64,000 nucleotides of DNA from contig MNCI01029528.1 of assembly GCA_015680685.1 (NCBI GenBank), positions 20,698-84,697 of the forward strand, read 5' to 3'. Positions 55,320-64,000 of this stretch are shown piece by piece. The position numbers were made by a program, and so were the translations under genes. Positions within the stretch are counted from its first letter, which is position 1; each line of letters begins with the position of its first letter. Under the pieces are notes generated by a model. The model worked only from the letters and a program-made list of their open reading frames with translations, ran no database searches and was not told the origin of the DNA. This DNA is from Gnetum montanum (lineage: Eukaryota; Streptophyta; Gnetopsida; Gnetales; Gnetaceae).

Positions 55320-57520
55320 TGTGACTACACTGACCAACATAGTCACATAAGGCCCCAACATCGTAAGCATCAATAAGTGGATTTCCAAATTCAGCATGGC
55401 TAGTTTTGAGTTCCTGATGATTAGTATGGTCAATGCTGTAGATTTAGATTGAAGATTAATGTATTTGGAATTTGATTTCATCTTTTAGAATCTAGAAATG
55501 GGGCAAACACTAATGACTATGCTAGGCAACATAGCCAAGGCCATCGCTAGCATAGTTACTAGGTTTAGGAGGCTTTATAGTTGGTATTGGTATTCTAACA
55601 ACTTCCTAGGGTAGTGTAGGACTTTAGAAGAGTAGAATTAGTCATTTATAGGTAAAAAAAAGCTACTAGAAGTGGAATCTTATATTAGCACCTCATGACT
55701 ACGTTGGCTAGTAGAGTCGAGGCTCACTTCAATGCGGGAAGGCCAAAATCTAGGTTTTCCATGGTTAAAACAAGTCAAACTACAACTGGCTTTAGGATTT
55801 TAGGGTTCTAGGCTTCTAACATCATGTTTTTAGCTATTATAAGAACTATTGTAATGGTCAAAATACCTTGGATCATGGACTACATTGGGACTATATTATT
55901 CAGTGTAGTCATAAGCCTACCTCATCATAGTAACATGAAATCTGGTCTTTTTGTTGGCTTATATGATCAATTAACATGTTTCTTAGATTTCAAGGATTAT
56001 CAATTAACATGTTTCTTGAATTCCAAGGATTATCGATGCTATTTAGGCTTTGCAATAACCATTTCCTGCTATGACTATGCTAGATAGTGTAGTTAAACCT
56101 ATCCTTAATGTAGTTGAGATGAATCTAGTGTTTTTAGAGTTAAAATGAAGTGAATTTACAATTTGGTAAATCTAGACAAGGCTATGAGTTTTCAAGTTAG
56201 GTTTTGAACTATTTTAAGTGTTAAATCACTAGTCGAACCAACCTCAGACAATGACATCACTAGGACTACAATAGCCAACATAGTCTAGGTTTGCTCCAGT
56301 CTTGTCACAACATGCAATTTGATTTTTGGTGTAATTCTATGGCTGATCAATTGGGTTTTCAAGTTCCAAGATCACCAATGTCAAAAACTAGGGTTTTAGA
56401 ATTGAAATTGTCACTTGTAATGGTCAATGTGATGTCATAATGATTAAACACCACTAGACTACATTGGCTAGAATATTCATAGTATGGATGTAGGATGTAT
56501 GATGGGTTTTGATCATTTTTGATTAAGATTGTAGAGTTTAGAGATCTTTGAGATCTATAGGAGTGTTTTGGGATTAGTCTAGTGTTTTTGTAAGTTGATT
56601 TGACAAGTTGGAACTTCATTTTGATGTTTTGGGAGTGTAACTATGCTAGGACTATGTTGGATAGCATAGTCACAAGCCTCCCTAACATACTTACATAATA
56701 AAAATGAAATTTGAGTTGTTTTCACTTCATAGTTTGTTGATGAAAGGTCAGTAGAGGTCCCAGAGGAGTGGAAAGGTGAAAATAGGGTAATCTGGAGGTT
56801 ATTTCTTGGTTTTATTAATCTACCTTGATCTAACTACATTGGGACTACACTAGCTAGCATAGTTAGGTTCACCTTCAACATAGTTTATAGTGTGGAATGG
56901 GATTTAACTAGTTTTAGATAAGTTGTTTACTATTTCTAGGCTACCGAAGGTTCTAGAGTGAAATTGATTCCACAATTTCTCAATTCAAAGGCTATGTATG
57001 GTAATTAATATTTATTTCTTGCTCAACTACTAGTGACTACACTGGCTAATGTAGTTGAAGATTCCCCTAGTGTAATCATGCAAGAAGATTAAATTTTGAT
57101 CGATTTTGATAGGTTTTATATAATTTTAGATCTTTCAAAGGTCTTGGTTAGGGTTTGGTGTGTGGAGTTACCATTTTGGAGTCAATTGGGATTTTTGTTG
57201 ATGCTTGGAAACCTCTTCCTATTGGTGAATATGCTGACTAGCATAGTTAGGCTACTCATCAATGTAGTTGCCACAAATGACAAGTTTTAGAATTAGTTTC
57301 TACCTACCTCATTGCCAAATTTCCATAAATGTCAACACCAAGTTTCCTATTTTGAGAATAAGTTTTTATGGCATGGATGGATGATTAGGAGGTGTTTTTG
57401 GTAGTAATTAGGTTTTGTAATTCATTTCAAGGCTTGTAGGTGCTTGAAACCTAGTATAGTCAACTAGCCCATCTTAAATTTGAATTTTTCAATGCATTAG
57501 TTTCGCACTCATCCAACGTA
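55320..57520 (+). repeat. Degenerate ~190 bp tandem array
   Basis: A core of the form GACTACRYTGG...TAGCATAGTC recurs near 55322, 55510, 55697, 55877, 56070, 56254, 56448, 56640, 56826, 57030 and 57225, at spacings of 180-204 bases. After many cores a segment like AAGCCTCCCTAAYRTAGTTAC follows. Units are strongly diverged. The core is an imperfect inverted repeat. Related motifs are scattered at 50520-50760, on the other side of element 5 pol, which suggests an origin inside that element. Confidence 0.75.
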
Positions 57521-57960
57521 TTCACACTTACCAATTTTGATCATTAAGTTCAATGAGACTTGGAAGAGTGTTTTGGAAAACTAGGGTTTTTCAAGGAGGT
57601 ACATAAGTTTGGAATGGATTTTCAAAAAAAAAAAAAAAAATTTACAAAAATCATTGTTTACTTACCATTCTCAAGCTTTAGCACCTTGGATAAGAGCTCT
57701 ACACTTGCTTCAGCACCTACAACTTCCATCCCTAGTGTAGTTAAGCTTTCCCTACCTAGAAGGTTTGCATAGTTAGTTTGGAAGGCTTTAGAACCTAAGG
57801 ATTTTACTGTTTCTAAGCTAATTGCAGCCACCATGTTGAAGAGGAGACATTCTATCACTAAGAACCTAGCCTTGGAGGAGGTAGACACTACTATCTAAGG
57901 CTTCTCTAGTCTACCACATCCTATAATAGTTAAAATCTCCACCACCATGACACCCAAGCA

Positions 57961-59634
57961 CACACATTGTAGCCTTTTCTTGCAAAATTTCATTAGAATC
58001 CTAAGCATTTTTGGTCATGCTAGTTTTTGTGTTGGTTATTTTTGAATTTTGAAAAAAATCCTACAATAGATCTAGGAAATTTCTATGGGTTTTTGGAATT
58101 TTTTTGATTATGGGATTGGTGTGTATCAAATGAAAAATTTATTTTTGTATTTTCTAGGAAGATTTGAGGGTTTTAGGTCAAGAAAGCAACACCACTTTTG
58201 ATTTTTTTCTATTCAGATAGTTTAGATTTTTTAATTTTTGAGGTTATAGGGTTGTAGTACTACTTTTAATGGTAGATTTCATTTTTTAACCACATAATTT
58301 TGACTTACAATTAATTCATTACAAATTTTTCCATAAGGCAATGTAGACCAGGTTTTTTGTTTTGGCTTTTTGTTTTAGATGGTAATTTCATGTTGTTTTT
58401 CTTTAGAACAGGTAACAATTTTTTACTTTTATTATTGTGGGCTTGTAGTATTTTTTTTAAGGATTTCAATAGCTATGGAATCATTGAATTTGGATGTGTA
58501 ATTAAGTTTTGATGAATTTTTTCCTAAACTTACATAAAATCAGGTTTTGTTATTACGACTAAGCTCATGTCACTTTGATAATGTTTTCTGCATGAACGGC
58601 TAGTGATTTTTATTTTTTCTAGTTTTGGATGTTTAGCTTATGATTTGAGCATTATAATGGTGTTAGAATCAATAAATTTGCTAATTTGGTTTATTTTTAA
58701 TGAATTTTTAAGTGAATTGGTGTCAAAGTATTATTTTTTGGTTATTACAATTTACCCTTGTGAAGATGGAAAATGTTGGCACTTTAGAAACTTTTTCCAG
58801 CCAACATCCCATCATTCTATGGATGCCTTAGGATGTTAGGAAGGGTTTTTAAGAGGTTTTAGCTAAGCTAAAAGCTTTTTGATATTTTTTATGGTTCATT
58901 TACTATAGCCATTTTCTATAATTTTTGGTTGTTGTGAAATTGTTAGTTAAGTGTTGTAATGGCTGTAGTTGGTGGTTTAGAATTTTTTCTAGGCTTCGAA
59001 CCCTAGTGTAGTTACCTAATTCTATTGAATTTTGATGCCCAAAAAATTTCCATTCTTAGAAAAAGAAATTTAGCTCTAATATATCATTTTCAGTTTAGTG
59101 TAAACTTGTTCTTTATAGTTACAGTTTTGGGTATGAAAAATACAAACCTCTATATCTATATAGGAAATTTTTGTGTTGGTGTTGTGTTCTCATGGTTATG
59201 TTTAAGTATTTACAAGGTTTTTGAAATGTTGTGTTTTCAGTTGTAAACATTCATTTTTGAAATTTTTAGCAAAATTTAACTAGCTTTCCTAGAGTTTTTA
59301 CTATGGCTATTTCATCATTAACTAGGATTCTTAGTAACATTTTCCCAATTTAAAATTGGTATTTAAGTGTTGTAGTGGGTACAAGATAGTTTTATTGATT
59401 TTTATGTTTCTACACAAAAGGATTTTTACACTTTTATGCATATCTCAGCATGAAAACTACCACCAATTATTATTGGGCCACTTAGTTGTACATAGTTTTG
59501 GTTTTGAGTCTAAGTGTTGAAATTATGCTTTGGTTTCTTTGGCTTGGAATGGAAATGTTGACATCAAAGTTGTAGTTTTGGCTATTTAGAGTATGGTTAT
59601 ATTTTTCTATGACTATTTATGATTTTTTCTATTG
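57961..59634. other. T-rich non-coding stretch, possible first intron(s)
   Basis: Long T runs and only short frames. Blocks around 58400-58560 and 58600-58740 look loosely alike (TAGTATTTTTTTTAAGG... and TGATTTTTATTTTTTCT..., each followed by TTTGATGAATTTTT-like sequence), suggesting an old internal duplication. An A17 run precedes the putative first exon at 57625-57641. Confidence 0.45.
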
Positions 59635-60663
59635 TTGTTGCCATGCAAGGCCTTTCTCAAGCTCATACTAGTGATGATAGAGTTGGTGGGGTTGTTATGT
59701 TGCATCCACACCTTGGGGCCTAACACCTTAAAACCCCACATGACTTTGGAGTGTAGCTCCTTATGGTTATCGCCAGTGGTGCAAGAGTTCTTGGCCTTTC
59801 TACTATAGAACTTCAGTGTGATGATATTGTCACACTTGTCTACCCACACAACTGCTATTATCATTGAGGTCTTGCTACCTCGATCATCTAGCTGGATCAT
59901 CAAGTTTATAGAAGATGATCCTAAAAAACACATGGAGGGCAAGGTGCTTGATAGAAATCATACAAGGGAGACTCGTAATCTATCCAAGATTTGGGACATG
60001 CAAGAGTTCAATTTGTAAAATTCTAACAATACCTTGCTAGTTGGACATCAGGTCCACATGTTGTTCCAAAACCCTCCCAGTATTGTCTACCATATGGAAG
60101 GGTAAGCGAGATTCTAAATTGTTATTTTTGGATACTTTGGCTTTACTAGGATATTTGGTCTTAACATTTTTCTTGCTTAGTGCACTTGTAGGTATAGGAT
60201 AAATTATAAAAGATTTGTCAAGTAGGACTAATGTGTGTTCTTAGTTTAAACAACATTGGTGGTTTTTGCCAAAAGCTGCATAGTGAGGCTTGTAGTGGTG
60301 GAACAACCAAGAGGTGAAATAGGTAGGTACACCACTCATTATGCCAAAGCCTACTAACATTACTTAGCTAATGAGATAGTGCATGGTTGGTGGGATAATT
60401 CTAATCTTGCCTACATTCCTAGTAAAGGCCCTTTGCAACCCTCTTGTAGTAGGAGAGGTACAAGTTATATTCTTGTTTTTATTTTTGGCTTTATGTCAAT
60501 GTTTTCTTGGCTATATGGTTGTAGGCTACTTAAGCTTCAAGTGTTTAAAAATTTTTTTTGGCTATGTTTGCTTATGAATTTGGTTTTAATGTTGTTGTAC
60601 TTACTATAGTTTTTTTTTTTACATGCTCATACTTATGCTAAGAGATCTTTTGTTGTATTGCAG

Positions 60664-61672
60664 ATGTTGCCACCTCCTCCACCATCATACTTATTATTTT
60701 AGGATGCTTTGAGTTTGATCCTCAAGTATGGGGAGGTGCATTTAGTGTAGTAGTGGTTGGCTAGAATGGCACCTAGAAACATTCAAGAAAACATTATTAA
60801 TTTAGTTTTTCTTAATCTGCTAATGGCTCCTAGTTTGACTTTTCCTACTCCTAATATGGTAAACATCATCAACTCCTTTGATCAAGGAGTTAAGAAGTTC
60901 ATGATCTAGGTTCATGATGTACCTATCACCTTGGCCATCAATGAATTCACCTTTAGTAACCTCTTTTACATTTCTCATGAAGGCCTAATGGTTACCACTA
61001 AGGTGGGGAAAGATGTGGAGCATTGAAAAAAGGTTGAGGAGTGGCTGGGCACTCGTTGTGGTCACAAGTGGTTGGCTCCTAGCCAATTCAAGGTTGAGGA
61101 GGCTGAGGCATATCCCTTGTTTTGCTTCCAAGGGTTCCCTAAGCTACTATCATAGGGCAAGATCATGGGGGTACATGGCTCATTTCAACTAGGTTGGTCA
61201 TCTAGTTTCTGGGCTACATGGTGAGATCCCCAAACTCCATAACAACCTCACCAAAAAAGCTACATGCATCTGTGTTTCTTGCAACATATTTGAGAAGGTT
61301 TATGGAGTTATTTGTGGTGAGGAAGGATGGAAAATGGTAAGAATATAGCCATTCCAACTCTCCAAGCCATGGATTAAACATTTTTATTCCACAATGAAGG
61401 CTCAGAACCAACTAGAGGATGTTGGAGAATCGCTGCTAGTTACCACTAAACGACTTAGTGGTAGGCATTGTATCTTCCTTGAAAACATGGGGGTTAAGCT
61501 CCATGTAGAGCATGGAGATGTTGATCTGTATAGGACATTATAGGCTAAAGATAATAGTTTAGCTAGAGCCAAATTGAAGAGGTCCATGGTTGAGGAGAAA
61601 GCCCCAACCATCAAGCAACCCTCTAAGAAGGGGTTCACAGTAGACTTTGCCTAGCATGTGACATGGTCACAG
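60664..61672 (+). pseudogene. Long central exon of the multi-exon gene
   Basis: Begins ATG-TTG-CCA-CCT after an AG acceptor (MLPPPPPSYLLF), continues NMVNIINSFDQGVKKFMI, VHDVPITLAINEFTFSNLFY, KKVEEWLGTRCGHKWLAPSQ, and after a frameshift near 61210 LTKKATCICVSCNIFEKVYG, SKPWIKHFYSTMKAQNQLED and VTTKRLSGRHCIFLENMGVK. Ends at a GTATGG donor. Looks like a structured protein; family not recognised. Wording such as FTFSNLFY...EGLMV hints at the plant 'transposon protein' type but not enough to assign. Confidence 0.5.
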
Positions 61673-62282
61673 GTATGGTTTAACTTATTTTATGTGTTTT
61701 ACATGATTATACTTTATGTTATAGGCCTATATGTACTAAGCTATATCATGTTTTTCTTTTGTTGTTATTGTAGGCAAACAACAAGAACTAGTGGCCCATA
61801 CAATAGCACTAGAGGTGGAGCAAAGATGCCTAGATGAGGACACCCTTTAATGCCATGAGGATGAAGTGTTATCCAATGTTGCATTTGATGACCTTGAGGT
61901 CATCTTCAATCCTTTCTACCTAGGCAAACCTCCTGTAATCATCCGAGATGATGCTTTAGGTATGTATGCATTTGGTCTTAATCTTTGAATTATTTTGTTT
62001 AAGGTTGGTCGCGATTGTTGGTTGATAAGCTTTAGCCCATGGCCTCTACCTCCATGTTTTTCATGAAACTATGGGTGAATGTTCTAGATAAGAGGGAGTT
62101 CATGTGAGGGATAGCTAAGGATATGATCAATTAGTCGCACTAAGTTACACTTGATATGGGTAAGTACTTAGTTTATCTTGCTTTATAGGTGTATCGTTTT
62201 AGTTATCTTGATGTTTGTTATACTATGGATATTTGGATACTTATTATTTTTCCTCATGTTTTGCTATTTTTCAATGCCTAAG

Positions 62283-63098
62283 GTTAGATGGGATCCTAAC
62301 CATCCCATTGAGATTAATTCCTTACCTAGCCTACCATCAAACATAGAAAATGTACCATGCAAGTTAAATGAAAGTATCATTGAATGTGAATTTTCATGTA
62401 CCAAAACTTCATGGGAAATTCAACATGCCAATGATTTCCTATGGGAATGTATTGTTGCATTGGAAAAGAAGACCAAGAGGTTGGCTGAAGCTAATAGGGA
62501 TCTCAAGGATTGTAAGGAATTTGTGAAAGCTAGGGTGACTAATAGGAGTTCCTTGCAAACCAAAGAGATCAAATGGATGCGGTATTGAAATGCCATCCAT
62601 GGAAAGATTTCCCTTGCTAATGAGGTTGCTAAATAGAAGTTGTAGATGGACTTGATGGCACACAAGGCTAGGGAGTGGAGAGACTACTGTGTTTGGGTTC
62701 TTAAGTGGGACCAGACATAAAAGGATTATAAGAAGATTTCTAAGGCTAAGTGTGAGGCTTACCTTAGGTGGCTAATGAAGGAGTCCACTGAATAGTGCAA
62801 GCTAGAGCTATTCGTGAGGGGGGTTCAAGTGGAGGATGTCTTCAAACTATTTGAAGGTATCCTAGATGTAGTTGGATTCACATCTTTTCAGGTCACTACT
62901 ACTTTAGGAGAGGTGACTATTGGGATTTTTTCGTGGAATCCACCTACATATATGGAAGTTAATAATAGCAACATCCTGATAGACATCAATCTTAGGGAGG
63001 TGGACTAGGCCCACATGACTGAGGAACAAATCATCCATCATTTGGAGGTTGGTCTTTGGAATCTTCCACTAGAGGATGTTACTCCCAAGACCTCCTAG
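62283..63098 (+). pseudogene. Coiled-coil exon of the multi-exon gene
   Basis: Reads VRWDPNHPIEINSLPSLPSN, then ANDFLWECIVALEKKTKRLA and EANRDLKDCKEFVKARVT, a heptad-like charged helix, open to 62588. Beyond that, with stops, come NEVAK, LMAHKAREWRDYCVWVLKWD, KISKAKCEAYLRWLMKEST and the open piece 62814-63008 (VQVEDVFKLFEGILDVVGFT). The last exon 63197-63267 adds a Pro/Ser-rich tail ending in TAG. The upstream 40 codons of the 62178 frame are hydrophobic because they are read from a T-rich intron, not a membrane segment. Confidence 0.5.
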
Positions 63099-63267
63099 GT
63101 TTTATTATTTTATTAGTTTTAATTTAACTTGTTTTAAGTTATTATTTGGTTTTACACTATTGATTATTGAATAACTTGTGTATTATTGTGGTATAGCTAC
63201 AAATGATGTCGATGGCCCCAGTGGAAAAGGTGGATGTGCTCCTCAGCCTCCTCCAACATCCTCTTAG

Positions 63268-64000
63268 TACCATCCATGATCATTACCTTGATTATTCCTT
63301 TGGTTTTTGTTGATGAGATTATTTCCATTGTGACATATTTGGCTAGTGTTAGCCATTCGATGTGTTGAGAGACAATTTTATGGTTTAAAGTTTTATGGTT
63401 ATTATGTTGTAGACATTGGATACTTATTATTATTTTTAAGTTTTAATTTGGTTCATATGTTTTAAAAGTTTAATGTTTCATATATGCTTAATGTTCTATG
63501 TTTTGATTATGTCTTAGGCTATATTGGTTAACTATGTAAAATGACCATAGTGTAAGCTAAATTGTAAGAGCTATAATTGATTTGCTAGTTTTAGGCCATG
63601 GTGGGCCCCACATCTGAAAATGAGAATTCTTATAAGTTTATAGGTTTTGAATTTTTTTATCATATATTTAATGGTCTATGAATTAGGATAAAAGGACATA
63701 AAATGAAAATTGTAAATAAGGGTAAACCTTAGGCTACATGCATAACAAAGGTTTGAATAAAGTAAAGGTAAACAAAATGGTGCGTATGAGAGAAATGTGT
63801 AAACTAGGCTATGAAAGGTTGGAGAAAAATGGGCTATATGGTTACAAGTGCAAAGATAAGAAAATCAAGGGGATACTTTAATTGCACAAGTGTTTCTTGA
63901 TCTTTGATAGAATAGGAAACATGTACAGTCTACTTTGCATAATTTTATATTTCCTGTTTCCTTCACTCTTGACATTGAAGGGAAGCTCTTTCCATGGTAC
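63268..64000. other. AT-rich sequence without recognised features
   Basis: No coding frame of note and no repeat recognised from elsewhere in the window. Confidence 0.6.

Larger units (their letters stand above)
57833..63267 (+). pseudogene. Unrecognised multi-exon gene, decayed, probably transposon-associated
   Basis: Protein-like blocks on the plus strand are separated by T-rich stretches with splice-like borders. Likely exons: 57833-~57960 (MLKRRHSITKNLALEEVDTT after CCACC-ATG), ~59635-60101, ~60245-60457, 60664-61672, 61774-61959, ~62036-62159, 62283-63098 and 63197-63267. Donors include GTAAGC (60102), GTACAA (60458), GTATGT (61960), GTAAGT (62160); acceptors TTGCAG (60663), TTGTAG (61773), GTATAG (63196). 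In-frame stops, often TAG, break most exons, so this is a pseudogene. No catalytic motif or known domain is recognised; a charged coiled-coil is likely in exon 62283-63098. It runs antisense to element 5 pol. Exon joins are inference from the sequence alone. Confidence 0.5.

Noticed and set aside
57658-57888. Minus-strand exon ending in a good GTAAGT donor
   Set aside because: The plus strand of the same segment is equally protein-like, has a CCACC-ATG, and fits the direction of the downstream exons. Strand remains uncertain, so the minus reading was not annotated.
62178-62300. Hydrophobic N-terminus suggesting a membrane segment
   Set aside because: It is read from a T-rich intron-like stretch before an AG acceptor at 62281-62282.

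Overview
The window reads as intergenic DNA from a seed plant with a large, repeat-rich genome. It is AT-rich and almost wholly made of nested and decayed Ty3/Gypsy LTR retrotransposons, with no recognisable cellular gene, rRNA or tRNA. A gymnosperm fits the long-decayed elements and low gene density, but the species cannot be named from the sequence.

Layout. (1) 1-~6475, minus strand: element 1, the best preserved. Gag, protease, an extra plant/archaeal-type RNase H, reverse transcriptase, a degenerate native RNase H and the start of integrase share one reading frame broken by only four stops; PBS and 5' LTR follow. (2) 6544-30033, minus strand: element 4, a decayed Athila-like element of about 13.4 kb (gag-PR-RT-RNH-IN, then a separate ~2.8 kb ORF, PPT and 3' LTR). 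It is split by element 2. (3) 11479-21558, plus strand: element 2, a full-length decayed Athila-like element with both LTRs, PBS, PPT and a GACAT/GACAC target duplication. (4) 30034-33429: the 3' end of another member of the element 4 family, joined head-to-tail and sharing the LTR at 29158-30033. (5) 33430-37209: non-coding, with a 203 bp tandem duplication and a GT microsatellite. (6) 37210-39190 plus 46235-~49640: a third copy of the element 4 3' end (LTR, PPT, downstream ORF, 3' non-coding), split by (7) element 3, 39191-46234, plus strand, a 7.0 kb Athila-like element with gag and protease but no RT, RNase H or integrase, and an exact GTATT target duplication. (8) 51250-54640, minus strand: element 5, a decayed Tat-type pol with the extra RNase H in the usual place between native RNase H and integrase. 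(9) 55320-57520: about eleven units of a degenerate ~190 bp tandem repeat with a GACTA...TAGTC core. (10) 57833-63267, plus strand: a decayed multi-exon gene of unknown function, probably transposon-associated.

How it fits together. Elements 2, 3, 4 and the two partial copies share LTR termini (TGATGA...TCATCA or mutated forms), the same PPT context and the same Gag, so they are one Athila-like clade. Element 4 and its relatives are oldest; elements 2 and 3 inserted into two different copies of its 3' region, and each occupied site has an empty counterpart in another copy. Many inactivating changes look like C-to-T loss at CG and CNG sites, as expected for methylated plant repeats. The most unusual observations are the PR-RNaseH-RT order of element 1, the repeated unknown ORF downstream of pol in the element 4 family, and the ~190 bp array.
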